DNA of 22,858 nt from Priapulus caudatus. Taxonomy: Eukaryota > Priapulida > Priapulimorpha > Priapulimorphida > Priapulidae. Position 1 is the stretch's first letter; every line of letters begins with the position of its first letter. Below the pieces are notes generated by a model, which was given only the letters and a program-made list of their open reading frames with translations, did no database searches and was not told where the DNA came from. The position numbers were made by a program, and so were the translations under genes. The DNA lies in contig NW_014577086.1 in the NCBI RefSeq assembly GCF_000485595.1, positions 266,967 to 289,824 of the forward strand, in the 5' to 3' direction. This document shows, one piece after another, positions 9,691 through 17,677 of this stretch.

Positions 9691-10645
9691 AGTGGTGATA
9701 ATGCTGGTGGTGGTGGTTGTGCATGTGGTGATCGTACTTGTATTGGTTGTGTTTGTGATGGTCGTGTTTGTGGTGGTCGGGTTTGTGGTGGTCGTGTTTG
9801 TGGTGGTTGTGTTTATGGTGGTCGTGTTTGTGGTGGTTGTGTTTGTGGTGGTCGTGTTTGTGGTGGTTGTGTTTATGGTGGTTGTGGTGAGGGCGCCGGC
9901 GTCGCCAGCGATGGTTGCGGTTGGTCATAACGGTGGACAGTGCAATACGTGTCGTAACGGGGTGGACAGTGCAATACGTGTCGTAACGGGGTGGACAGTG
10001 CAATACGTGTCGTAACGGGCGTTTCTAATGGCAATCGTTGACTCACCGTCGCCTTCCAGCACCTCGGTCTGCAGCACGAGCTGTGGTCGGCTGTCGCAGT
10101 GCGGCCGCGTGAACGTATCGCGGATGAGTGCGGGGTCATTGAGCACTACTATCGTCTGTCGGCCGAGTTTGATTTGAAATATCCTGCCGTGTTTTGCTGC
10201 CCAGCGCCGCATAGAGCTGTGCGGGTACCGACCAAGACCTGCGAGCAATAGCGACACGCCACGTAACGTAAAAATAGCGCCGATGCAACTCAAGGCTTCA
10301 GCTATAGTAGATTCTGACAGATGTTTTTGAAGTACTAGTAGAATATAAATATATCTATTATATATTCAAGCGTGACTGGGTTATTTTGACATTTAAAAGC
10401 TCAATATAATGTCCTTTAGCCGGTCGATCGTGCTGTGTTGCCAGCCGGGATGGGCAAGCTAGAGTTAAATATCGCATACCTGGTAAATTTCCTAGCAGCG
10501 GCCATCCCCTCGGTCCGGGCAGAGTCGACTTTGGCTTTCTTCGTGATAGCCATGTTGTTAACAATGCCACACATAAGATCGCCAGTATATAGTCCAGGCG
10601 CGGGCACTGAAACCACCACGCAGCTAGAGGCGGACCACTGGTCAT
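1673..10645 (-). CDS. Cytochrome P450, CYP2 clan, complete six-exon gene (gene A)
   Basis: This entry spans the whole gene; exons are listed separately. Exons 10480-10645, 10047-10238, 4469-4996, 3950-4161, 3187-3415 and 1673-1851 total 1506 nt, or 501 residues plus stop, the usual length for a microsomal P450. All five introns start GT and end AG, with phases 1,1,1,0,1. Landmarks in order: N-terminal membrane anchor (about 18-33), proline hinge LPGPRGWP (42-49), C-helix WREYR (130-134), I-helix core SGIITS (309-314), K-helix E366-V-M-R369, PDEFNPRNF (416-424), and heme loop FSLGKRQCIG with thiolate Cys447. Known for the family: ER-bound monooxygenases using NADPH-P450 reductase, acting on steroids, fatty acids or xenobiotics. 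Odd: the I-helix acid is replaced by Ile312. Intron 2 (5,050 bp) and intron 5 (1,335 bp) are packed with repeats. Function beyond P450 cannot be set from sequence, and no frameshift or internal stop is present in the joined reading frame. Confidence 0.93.
1915..1963. repeat. (CAA)n microsatellite in P450 intron 5
   Basis: About sixteen perfect CAA/ACA triplets on the + strand, so (TTG)n in the P450 transcript. It begins about 65 bp upstream of the exon 6 acceptor. More degenerate CAA-rich sequence continues to about 2220. Confidence 0.95.
1977..2028. repeat. CCN triplet repeat in P450 intron 5
   Basis: Imperfect CCA/CCG/CCT triplets directly following the (CAA)n run. On the P450 strand it is a GGN-rich tract. 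No coding role is supported. Confidence 0.85.
2400..3155. repeat. Compound (TG)n / (TATG)n microsatellite filling P450 intron 5
   Basis: About 750 bp of interleaved TG, TATG, TGTT and TGTA repeats on the + strand. TATG/TGTA-rich blocks lie around 2430-2580 and 2860-3100, and pure (TG)n runs at about 2640-2680 and 3115-3146. A more complex GC-containing patch sits around 2700-2850. It ends about 30 bp from the donor of exon 5, so most of this intron is simple sequence. The long frames in it (for example 2510-3166 on the - strand) are translations of the repeat. Confidence 0.95.
3187..3415 (-). CDS. P450 gene A, exon 5 (K-helix Arg to heme loop)
   Basis: The acceptor ACGTTACAG precedes 3415 and entry is in phase 0. 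The exon begins V-M-R, so R369 of the ExxR motif is the third codon, while its glutamate ends the previous exon. It continues with RSVLPLGVPH, GYRIPAGTHV and LSDPAHWRYPDEFNPRNFLD, the classic CYP2 order. It ends FMPFSLG at donor GG|GTAGGT in phase 1. Residues 367-442. Confidence 0.93.
3950..4161 (-). CDS. P450 gene A, exon 4 (I-helix to K-helix Glu)
   Basis: The acceptor AATTTCAG precedes 4161 and completes E296. The exon encodes the I-helix (IGDLLASGIITSAHSVVWG, residues 303-321) and the J region with MPYTAATVWE, ending on E366 at a strong donor GAA|GTAAGT. The oxygen-activation signature, normally AGx(D/E)T(T/S), reads SGIITS. Thr313 is kept but the acid is Ile312. Residues 296-366. Confidence 0.92.
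4469..4996 (-). CDS. P450 gene A, exon 3 (C-helix to H region)
   Basis: The acceptor TTGCCTCGCAG precedes 4996. The phase-1 junction yields EGD-G-GLSTSNGARWREYRKF, containing the C-helix WxxxR (W130, R134) whose Arg contacts a heme propionate in the family. The 528-nt exon then covers helices D to H and ends RDFIDACAMEEHRRR...DDHFS at donor CCG|GTAAGC. Residues 120-295. It is a single uninterrupted block. Confidence 0.93.
5080..5341. repeat. Degenerate TTAGGG-like (telomere-type) repeat tract
   Basis: About 260 bp on the + strand of GGGTTAGGG-like words with many substitutions (TTAGGG, TTAGAG, TTGGGG, TTAAGG, ATAGGG). It lies in P450 intron 2, about 85 bp from the acceptor of exon 3. In the transcript it would be CCCTAA-rich. 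It looks like an old interstitial telomere-like array or a decayed minisatellite. Confidence 0.75.
5342..5780. other. Intron 2 sequence without recognised features
   Basis: About 440 bp between the telomere-like tract and the first MITE copy. There is a T9 run at 5614-5622 and a short GGAACTGA duplication around 5636-5660. No gene, RNA or element ends are seen. Confidence 0.5.
5781..5920. mobile_element. Palindromic MITE, 140 bp, copy 1 (in P450 intron 2)
   Basis: The 46-bp arms 5781-5826 and 5875-5920 are reverse complements with one mismatch. The left arm starts GCGCGGCGCACACGTGAGTT and the right arm ends in CGTGTGCGCCGGGC. The centre repeats parts of the arm (TCATTTTACTCACGTGTGCGGCGC), giving a multi-branched foldback. 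A second copy of identical length lies at 21231-21370. No coding capacity, so it would need a transposase in trans. I could not define a clean target-site duplication, so the superfamily is open. Confidence 0.85.
5921..8500. other. Intron 2 sequence, no gene recognised
   Basis: About 2.6 kb inside P450 intron 2. There is a CpG-rich patch near 6230-6330 containing ATGGCGGAC, AT-rich sequence near 7745-7830, and an 11-bp inverted pair (ATACCCCGAAA near 7629, TTTCGGGGTAT near 7752) that could mark a short foldback. Open frames at 6010-6204, 6389-6571, 6976-7215 and 7840-8187 show no motif I recognise. Confidence 0.5.
8501..8762. mobile_element. hAT-like non-autonomous element with CAGGGCCGTAG ends
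   Basis: The left end CAGGGCCGTAGGCTG is mirrored by CAGGCTACGGCCCTA at the right end. GTATT directly flanks both sides (8496-8500 and 8763-8767). The inside has G-rich and C-rich stretches next to the termini and no coding frame. An internal CAGTGGCGGATCC at about 8538 resembles another hAT-type end, suggesting a nested or composite element. Known hAT elements make 8-bp duplications, so the 5-bp flank does not fit perfectly. Confidence 0.65.
9110..9234. repeat. (ACT)n microsatellite
   Basis: About forty ACT/TAC triplets with a few interruptions, in P450 intron 2. A short (GAT)n and (AAT)n run follows to about 9275. Confidence 0.95.
9427..9700. repeat. GGC/GGT triplet-rich tract
   Basis: About 270 bp of imperfect GGC, GGT, AGC and GTT triplets on the + strand, with pure (GGC)n at about 9657-9682. 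The G-rich strand is opposite to the P450 transcript, which would carry CCN and GCC triplets. It lies about 350 bp into intron 2 from exon 2. Confidence 0.93.
9749..9890. repeat. 15-bp minisatellite (GTGTTTGTGGTGGTC)
   Basis: About nine tandem copies of a 15-bp unit alternating mainly at two sites (final C or T; TTTGT or TTTAT), so a 30- to 45-bp higher-order period is visible. It continues directly from the GGT-rich tract. The histidine-rich frame on the other strand is a by-product of the repeat. Confidence 0.88.
9933..10019. repeat. 29-bp tandem repeat, three copies
   Basis: Three near-identical 29-bp units start GTGGACAG at 9933, 9962 and 9991. The array ends about 27 bp from the donor of P450 exon 2. 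Near-identity implies recent expansion. Confidence 0.93.
10047..10238 (-). CDS. P450 gene A, exon 2 (helix A and beta-1 sheet)
   Basis: The acceptor TATTGCTCGCAG precedes 10238 and, with the last base of exon 1, gives G56. The exon then reads LGRYPHSSMRRWAAKHGRIF and continues through the classic CYP2 beta-1 strand LGRQTIVVLNDPALIRDTF. It ends with the B-C loop EVLEGD at a consensus donor GACG|GTGAGT. Residues 56-119 plus one base. Confidence 0.93.
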
Positions 10646-10664
10646 AACGCCGTGGCACGGACAT
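10416..10664 (-). other. Out-of-frame upstream ATG overlapping the P450 start
   Basis: An ATG at 10664 opens a different frame (MSVPRRYDQW...) that crosses the P450 start codon; in genomic sequence it stops at 10416, but splicing of intron 1 would change its end. The same frame is open upstream to about 10790 and would encode a hydrophobic stretch (RHVISGIAVVAVVVVIVF) without its own ATG. If the 5' UTR includes it, it could dampen translation of the P450. The sequence shows only the frame; use of this ATG is inference. Confidence 0.35.
10480..10645 (-). CDS. P450 gene A, exon 1 (membrane anchor)
   Basis: The start ATG is at 10645-10643. It gives MTSGPPLAAWWFQCPRLDYI, a hydrophobic helix (about 18-33), basic SRRKPK, and the proline hinge LPGPRGWPLLGNLP, ending at donor CCAG|GTATGC in phase 1. 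This start was chosen because it yields an anchor-plus-hinge of normal P450 length. Intron 1 is 241 bp. An out-of-frame ATG lies 19 nt upstream. Confidence 0.88.
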
Positions 10665-11818
10665 GGAGCGAGCTGACCGTTGCTGACCGCCGAAGAGCTG
10701 GTAGAATACGATGACGACTACAACGGCGACGACTGCGATGCCGCTGATAACGTGACGACGGGCAGAAGAAAGTTGCGGCTGCCTATGTTAAGCGAAACGT
10801 AGAAGTTGCATGTCGTTCTTATTGGTCCTCAGATGCTATACGGTTGTATAGCGCAGTTCTTTTATCGTTCTACGGCACTGCGTTAACTTTTGGTGCGACT
10901 CCGAAATCGATAACCGTTATCAATAAATCGTAATTTGAATTGAAATTGAATCAGCCTTCCCAGTTTGTATCGTTGGAGATTGTATGCTAAAAATTAGACA
11001 ATTGGAGGCGGTGATGCGGTTGAGGACGGTTGTTGTAGATAGCGATCCCTGCGTGAGTGGTGAGTGAATAGGAACTATCTAAACTTTGCCTCGACTCTCT
11101 TATAGTCAGTCGCGCACGAAAACTAGGCTAACCTTGAGTGAATGCCTCGCGGAGGGCGGGGATACAGCGGCGACGTCGGATTATGCGTGATGCGCGGCGG
11201 ACCTTTAACAAATCTTTGCGATTAAAAATGCCGCCTCCCCCTCGCCGCCGTCTCCCGTATAAGGGCTGCACGACAGTTTCGGCCAATCGCGATCGCCCGT
11301 CGACATAGACTTCCGCTCGCTCCACCCCCACTCACACGCGAGACACCGCGAAATACGCAACCGAATCACGACAAGTGGCAGTCTATGGCTGGCGCGTACA
11401 TCGAGGGCCGTGGTCACATTCCGGTGCGTAATGTAGGGCACTACGGTTTTACGGCCCGTAATGCCTGAAGCACGAGCGGACATGCGCGCCGCAGACAATG
11501 GCTGGCTTTGTGGCCCGGACCGGCGTTCTTTACTACACGGTTACGTGTGTGCTCAACCTAGTTAGGAGATCTCCTGGAGGCTGCGATAACAATGGGGAAA
11601 GTTCGAACCTCTGCATCAATACCGACGGTCGACGCGTGGACATATCCCATATGCTCATCTTGATATGCTGTTTCTCGATGTTCGTAATTTTCGCGGGCGC
11701 CATGTCCGGACTCCGATGTAGTACGCCCATGAAGTAGATCTCGATCGCAATTAATATGAACGAACCAACGCCGCAATTACACACGCGCATTCGCATATAG
11801 CGAACACTTGACGTGTAG
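10665..11818. other. Upstream region of the P450 gene
   Basis: This 1.15 kb should hold the 5' UTR and promoter of the - strand P450. On that strand GATAAAAG at about 10866-10859 is TATA-like, roughly 215 nt before the start codon, but there is no way to confirm it here. A CpG-rich patch lies at about 11140-11520. A 79-residue + strand frame at 11498-11737 includes a hydrophobic stretch (MLILICCFSMFVIFAG) but has no recognisable family. Confidence 0.45.
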
Positions 11819-12055
11819 GTACACGACTCGCAACGATATACGAATGCGAACGACACGGTACGACACGACGCGACACGATACACGACTCGATACTGAATAA
11901 AAAAATACGACACGGTACACGACTCGATACAGAACAAAAAGATACGACACGGTACACGACTCGATACAGAACAAAAAAAGATACGACACGTAACCGGGTA
12001 GCACGACACGGAACGGTAACACACGATACGGCACGGTACGGCACGGTACAGAACA
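11819..12055. repeat. 37-39 bp minisatellite rich in CGACACG
   Basis: Three clear units begin TACACGACTCGATAC at 11879, 11916 and 11953, each with an A-rich segment and ending TACGACACGG. A more diverged unit precedes them at 11819. Degenerate CGACACGG and GGCACGGTAC words continue to about 12050. The reading frames here on the - strand are repeat translations. Confidence 0.85.
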
Positions 12056-12375
12056 GCCGTTTCAATAGAATTAAATAGGATAGGATAAGAAATCGTTCTT
12101 TGCTTATATGTAATTATCTGTGTGTATATGTGAGTGATTTGTGCTAAAACAGCGTGCGATATGAACTGCATGGTTGCGCCATCTCTTCACCGCGCAATCT
12201 ATTGCGAAACATCGAGACAGGAAGACATTGGGAACATTGGCGGGGTAAACCGATAGCTCGTCGCACAACAAAAACCCAGCAAAAAGGTCGGTTCAGTTCT
12301 GAACTGTCTCGGAGGTCGAAGTGTGAATTTTTGTTCGATACGCGTTAACTTCGCGTTGTGCCGTAGCGTGTTATG

Positions 12376-12419
12376 ACGTGTCGTGTCGTGTCGTGTCGTG
12401 TCGTGTCGTGTCGTGTCGT
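12376..12419. repeat. (TCGTG)n pentanucleotide microsatellite
   Basis: Eight or nine perfect pentamers. The unit is the reverse complement of the CACGA words that pervade 11819-12050, so the two tracts could pair. Confidence 0.95.
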
Positions 12420-13608
12420 AGTGTGACGTGCGTACTGTGTGTGCATGCACTAGATACGCAGCCTTGGATACGCATGACACGTGCAAGAGCCCGCGTCCGC
12501 ACATGACCGTGTCTGCATGACGTGCCGCCTAGCTCCTCGCCGGTGAGTCACGCCATGCGTGCACGACATCCGCATGCATGCTCTATTCCGCCATGCAGGC
12601 TTTTTTTTCGCGGTGCTTACATAATCTGATTCAAGGATACGGCGCCGTTGAGCGTTCCACTGCACGCGATTGGGGGAAACCAGTAGTTGAAATGTGGGCA
12701 AGCAATACATAAACATCTCCAAAGGAAGTGTGTGTGTGTATAAGGAATGAATCAACAGGTGAGATACATGTAAGGAAAAATGAATGGAACAAATAACAGA
12801 TATAACGTGCAGATGTAAAACCGGAAGCTTACTTTCATTACTGAAATTGCTTGCCTTTATTTAATTTTAAACCGGAAAATACAGAGGTATGTTATAGAAA
12901 CAGTACGAATGAACGATTCTCAAGATACTAGGATTTGTACCACTACTACAGGGTGTTTTTATCGATACCAATTATGCAGATGTCACTGCAATCACGAGGG
13001 TCAACTATAGTAACAGATCGACACCAACTATTTATGTGTGTACATTATGTTACGTGTAGCATTAATAATTTTATAATTTTATAGAAACTGTAATATACGA
13101 ACACGCGCGTCTCAGCGTTAAGACCATCAGCATATTTCATTACTGTCACATGGACAGCATCGACGCGACCTAACGTAAAGCGAATGCACCAGTGGCGAAA
13201 TTACACCGACATAGTCCCGGCGGCGTTGAATGGGCGGATAACGGTAACCCTTTACCCCGGTGACCTGCAGCTAAGACGACAGCGCATCGTCGTCGACGTA
13301 ACACTTGCGTCACCGACTTCGCGTATTACGCGTGCGTTACGTAACGCGTCTGCAGCCGCAAGGGTCACGAGAGTTGTGCGACGCTGTTTAGCTGCGTTCT
13401 GCTGCAGATAGTGTCACACCAATCCACGTGAATAACCAGAGCCTGTGCGCCCGCGCCGGCCTGGCTACGCTGGCGTGTGCGTCACGAGGCTATGCAGGTA
13501 TGTAGGGTGTGACACACGGCGAGAGATTACACTACAGAAAGATACGAGACACTGTATAAGAAGGATGAAAATAAGGTGTAAACAGACGGGTAACGAGAAG
13601 AGCGAACG
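12420..13608. other. Intergenic DNA without recognised features
   Basis: About 1.2 kb with mixed composition; CpG-containing sequence at 13150-13480 is flanked by AT-rich sequence. Open frames at 12450-12755 (- strand) and 13184-13411 (+ strand) have no motif or splice context that I can support. Confidence 0.5.
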
Positions 13609-13617
13609 CTCACTAAC

Positions 13618-13760
13618 GCTAAAGGGGTCGTTGTCGTATAGGGTACTAATATAGTGCTAGTCTAGGGAGTCGCCTACGCCTACTCCCTAACCCTAACCAT
13701 ATCAGATAGTTAACTCGGGTACATATATGTAGTACCCTATACGACAACGACCCTTCGTGC
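13618..13760. mobile_element. 143-bp inverted-repeat element with 9-bp target duplication
   Basis: CTCACTAAC occurs at 13609-13617 and again at 13761-13769, directly abutting a segment with inverted ends. The perfect 23-bp arms are 13625-13647 and 13731-13753 (GGGTCGTTGTCGTATAGGGT...). The outer ends GCTAAAGGGG and GCACGAAGGG are similar. Inside is a second small hairpin, AGGGAGT...ACTCCCT (13664-13687), and a CCCTAACCCTAACC run. A 9-bp duplication is typical of MULE-type and some Merlin-type elements. No coding capacity. Confidence 0.8.
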
Positions 13761-13769
13761 CTCACTAAC

Positions 13770-14113
13770 CCCTCTGGTACGCCTCTGTGTGTGCACATTG
13801 TAGGGATACAGAAGTCCGTTACGAGACCCGAGACTTACTTGGGATTATTGCAAACTCAGGAAAATAACTAGAATTGAGATTGCGAAGAAAGGCGCCACGA
13901 ACTCTATTCGCAGGAGGAAGAAACATCAATACGCTGATGAGACGAGCGTGAAATGGTTCTCAGAGACACAGAAATCCAAACGAAAAATCCGGCGTCTTTT
14001 TTACACGATATAGAATTAGTTACGTAGCAAAAAGCTAACAACATCGCCCACGACAGCGCGAGAAGCATTATACCGGACAAAACCTGTTACTGTAGCGAAG
14101 CAACGCAGTGTAG
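13770..14113. other. Unfeatured stretch before the candidate exon
   Basis: About 340 bp. I looked for a partner exon of the cysteine-rich frame at 14114-14326 and found none convincing. Confidence 0.5.
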
Positions 14114-14326
14114 GATTGCTCATGCTCCACGAATAAAAACAAATTGGTAACAAAAGTGAGTAGTAACGAATGCCGTCCGAAAGGCGGCTGTGCTAACGAG
14201 TCGCTGGGGATGTTCAGGACGTTGCATTCGGAAGGCTACAGGTGTGTGAATCACGCCAAGTTTAGAATTTGTTTCAATGCCGACCATTGTGATAGTGACT
14301 GCTGGTGCAGGCCTTCTGTGGTTTAA
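14114..14326 (+). CDS. Candidate terminal exon of a cysteine-rich protein (hypothetical)
   Basis: I do not recognise a family. The frame is open from after TAG 14111-14113 to TAA 14324-14326. Its last part reads NECRPKGGC, then GYRCVNHAKFRICF, then DHCDSDCWCRPSVV. From the first of these, seven cysteines follow the spacing CX5CX17CX8CX5CX3CXC, with two more (DCSC) at the start of the open frame. Such dense cysteines with a normal-looking codon mix suggest a disulfide-rich secreted domain rather than chance. Against this, there is no in-frame ATG with a signal peptide, the possible acceptors (GTGTAG before 14114, GAGTAG before about 14163) have poor pyrimidine tracts, and no other exon was found nearby. 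It could be a real last exon, a gene relic, or a random frame. Confidence 0.3.
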   Translation, partial: DCSCSTNKNKLVTKVSSNECRPKGGCANESLGMFRTLHSEGYRCVNHAKFRICFNADHCDSDCWCRPSVV

Positions 14327-14536
14327 TTGCTGCGTGAAACACCCATTGCTTAATGTGAACGAAGATTTTAAGACGTTTAATTTTTTAAATTAATAATAAC
14401 CATTGAGAATAATTAAAATTGACAATTTTTTAAATTTCGGAATTTGTAAATCAAAAATTAAGAATAACAACGTAATTAGACTGCGTTTACGCAGGAACGC
14501 ATAATTACAGTTATTTCATTATGATGATTGTCTATA

Positions 14537-15222
14537 ATACCCCCGTCACACCGGGGTGGCGTCCTTACTGCGCTGCTACAGCGACGGAAAATGGGCCCAG
14601 AGCGCGCCAAGGTCGCCATAAGCGTGGTATAAGCGTGGTGGAAACGCCAGACATCGTGGTGTGGTCGCCATGGTCGCCAATGATCGCCGAGTCACGGCGT
14701 TTGTTTTGAGCATGTTCAAAACAAACGCCAAGGTTCGGCGATCTGACCTGGAACGCGGTGAGAACGCGGTGGGGTCACGAAGGTCGTGAGACAAGCGTCG
14801 TAACATCTCCATAAACGTAGTACACGCGCAGTACACGCGTGGCAAAAACGCGTGCACAAAATTTCCGAAAATCTGACCAGCTTATATAGTCGCCGTGAGA
14901 ACGTGGTAGAAACGCCGTGAGGTCGCCGTGCAGTCGCGATACACGTAGAAGACGCGTGGTAAGAACCCCATGAGCGTGGTGAGAGCGCCGCGGGAACGCC
15001 GGTGATCGCCGTTGCCAAGCCCATAGATCTCAATAGAAACGCCATAAGCGCGGAGAGGTCGTGGCGGGCGCGCCGTGAGAACGCGGTATGATCGCACAGG
15101 TCGCGGTAAGAGCGCGGTTTTTTTTCAAGTTTGTAATTTGTTGGGACTTTTTCTCGCGTTGTGTTCGCGTTTGCCGGCGACCTTGCACATTTTCTGGTCG
15201 CCGTCCGGTGTGACGGGGGTAT
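14537..15222. mobile_element. 686-bp inverted-repeat element with GC-rich degenerate interior
   Basis: The first 18 bases, ATACCCCCGTCACACCGG, are perfectly repeated in inverted orientation at 15205-15222. The outer flanks are TA-rich, compatible with a TA or short AT target site, but I cannot fix the duplication. The interior is built from short words (GAACGCGGTGA, GGTCGCCGT, GTGGTAAG, GAACGCC) in no fixed period. It contains one perfect 14-bp hairpin at 14696-14729 (GGCGTTTGTTTTGA / TCAAAACAAACGCC). No transposase frame is seen, so it is non-autonomous. The - strand frames inside follow the word composition and are not genes. Confidence 0.75.
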
Positions 15223-17490
15223 AAATTTGTTTAGATTAGCGGTCATGCTGGTGTTGAAAACTTACGAAGTACGAGTAAAAAAGTCGAAGTAAAAAAGCCG
15301 ACACGCACAAGGAACAGAAAACACACAACACGCTACCCGTTTTTCAAGTCACATTTATTAACCGTAATAAAAATAATAAATAGACTTAGACTTATAGTTT
15401 TAAAATATCGATCCACATTTCATGTGTAAAGCTTCGACCAGTGGCGCTTCCGAACAACGGCTGATACGTCGTTGATGACATTACACCGCAAAGTTCCTCA
15501 ACAACAAAGACGTTAATATAATAAAACGACACTTAGAAAAAATGTATGGACACGATACAGATAAAAATGCCAACACGGAAGCACTGACACTTATGAATCA
15601 TAATTAGGCAACCACCAATCCGCCGCCACATAGATTTAAACGCGGAAATGTCTCGAATCTCGGAGAATGATATAACTAAGAAGAATACTAAAAATCAAAA
15701 GCCATATCAAGGCACACATCAACACTTAGTCGCTATCACATCATGTGGCATTTGCAAACATCATGTAAATATCACGAGCAGTTAGAAACCGACTGCCGCC
15801 GTACGGTAGAGCGAACTGTTCCAACTTTATTCAACAACGCCATCTGGTGGGAAGAGCAACGGCAATGAATTTCTCCAATGCCACTCATATTCGGGTTCGC
15901 ACACTAAAAACAGTGCACATTTTCGCCAGTCACAGGCAGAAAAGAACGGCTACGAGACTTCAACACAAATAACCGCGTGAGCGTTACCCGCTCCCGCCCG
16001 ACTTTAACATGCATGGAAGATCGCAGTACCAGTCTAGATATGGGGATAGAGAGGATCGTGATCCATCATGACAAGAACGTGCGTGCGTGGTATTCTGTAT
16101 AGCATACACGGCAACGAATTGCGCACGGACATGGCAGAGTCTACACGGACTGACACAGCAGCTTGCCGGTGTCGCGCATGCTAACTCTGCCAAATTACAG
16201 GTAGCATCAGCATTCACACACGCTCCCTGGTCAGTTCGACAAGGGGATGTACAAATTCAAATAACAGCACCATCATTAGTGTGCTATATAGTTAATATCG
16301 GAAGATATCTGTCAGCTGCATACATTAAGTCGTCGTTATCGTTCGCGTCTGAATCCACTACAATTAATGCAAGAATAAGGTACTAATTCCTAATCTCTCT
16401 AAGGTACTAATCTCAGGAGATGCCACTACCATTTCAGTGATCGAACCTGAAACCAATCATTGATGCTAGTATTTGGCAGACACGACGCACACAGACAACA
16501 ACACAAACATGTACTCATACACACTCTAGACGAACGTGCGCGGTACGGGCAGCAGCAGCAACACAGACCGCAGGGCTTGCACACAACCACAAACCTAGTT
16601 TTCGCAGGAAACCACCAATCATGATAACACGTTTCATCCATACGGTGGCGCCTTATTGCCGCTATCGGCTGCACTCTGCTCACGTTCTCTCACGCCACTT
16701 CGCTGAACTGAACAAGTGATGTACAAAATCAGCTCTCTTCTCTCGTTCTTTCGCGTTTGACTGACACCGAATTCGCATATTTGACTGGTTGACTAGAAGT
16801 CGAATAACACTCGGAGAGGTGTCGACAAGCGAAGAACAAAGTTGTACACATCCACATGCAAAAGGCACAACAGCTAAATTGGGTACTAATATAACGTTTT
16901 CGTTCAAAATAAATTTTTTCCCGCCTTAGAGCAAAGAATGCTGATATAAGTTAACCCACGCAAGACGAGGAAGAGGAGCGTCGAGGTGGGACAGAAATAC
17001 TTAGAAAGATTATACAGCTTAGGGTCGACATAAGTTTACAACAGCTGGATCAAGCTGTTTGCACTTTTCTTCAATTTTCGCTAATACTTTTAAGATTATA
17101 CATATACACTTATTTTTACACTAGCCTACCGGATACACGTTAAATGGCAATGTGTATGGAAGTGCATAAAAAGTGTTTGGCAATAATTACAATATTGTAC
17201 ACACAAAATCGTACCTATGAGAAATTAGAAAAATGGCAAGGTTACTCTATAACAGTATACATATTTTGTGGCTTATTTTCTGTCATTTCAGTCATTAATT
17301 AATCAATTAACTAATTGACTTTCAACGCATCTGATATACATACACTACAGACTTGCATTTAGAGAATGAATGACAACATACCGAAATTCTCAAGTTTATC
17401 TTATTTACCCAGAAGGTGGCAGTACGGCAGTTGAACTGGATTCGCAGCGAATATTTCAACATATTCGAATTTTATTGCAATACGCTGAAC
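15223..17490. other. Intergenic DNA without recognised features
   Basis: About 2.3 kb, AT-rich overall, with no tandem arrays. Frames at 15984-16217, 16087-16386, 16426-16683 and 16680-16907 overlap one another on both strands and show no family signature. I see no tRNA-like or element ends. Confidence 0.5.
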
Positions 17491-17496
17491 TGTTAC

Positions 17497-17668
17497 AGGG
17501 GCGTATCCAGGGGTGATTCCAGGCATTCCGGAATCCCCCCTGGTTTGTATCAAAATAGCACATATCTGATACAGGGAGATATTACAGAGATTTTAACGAA
17601 GTTTCATTAGTATATAGTAGGTTTGGAATCCCCCCTCTTGGAACGAATCCCCCTGGCTGGCTACCCCG
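17497..17668. mobile_element. 172-bp hAT-like MITE flanked by TGTTAC
   Basis: The left end AGGGGCGTATCCAGGGG resembles hAT-type termini, and the right end CCCCCTGGCTGGCTACCCCG is its imperfect reverse complement. TGTTAC directly abuts both sides (17491-17496 and 17669-17674). Internal GGAATCCCCCCT words are repeated near both ends. No coding capacity. The 6-bp visible flank is shorter than the 8 bp expected for hAT. Confidence 0.6.
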
Positions 17669-17677
17669 TGTTACATT

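Noticed and set aside
9365-10003. His-rich 212-codon frame on the - strand, and Val- and Gly-rich frames on the + strand
   Set aside because: All derive from GGN triplets and the 15-bp and 29-bp minisatellites in P450 intron 2. Repeats whose unit is a multiple of three stay open by chance.
10672-10800. Short + strand frame reading TAEELVEYDDDYNGDDCD
   Set aside because: It is an antisense reading of the GTC-rich P450 leader. There is no start codon or partner exon, and the acidic look follows from GAC/GAT words.
11600-11620. tRNA B-box-like GTTCGAACC
   Set aside because: No matching A box, acceptor stem or anticodon arm at the expected spacing. The same holds for GATTCAAATCC near 19168.
14576-15246. 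Two long - strand frames of 93 and 176 codons
   Set aside because: They lie inside the 686-bp inverted-repeat element and reflect its reshuffled GC-rich words. No transposase motif.
16087-16386. 99-codon frame on the + strand
   Set aside because: No recognisable motif, no splice context, and overlapped by other chance frames on the opposite strand.
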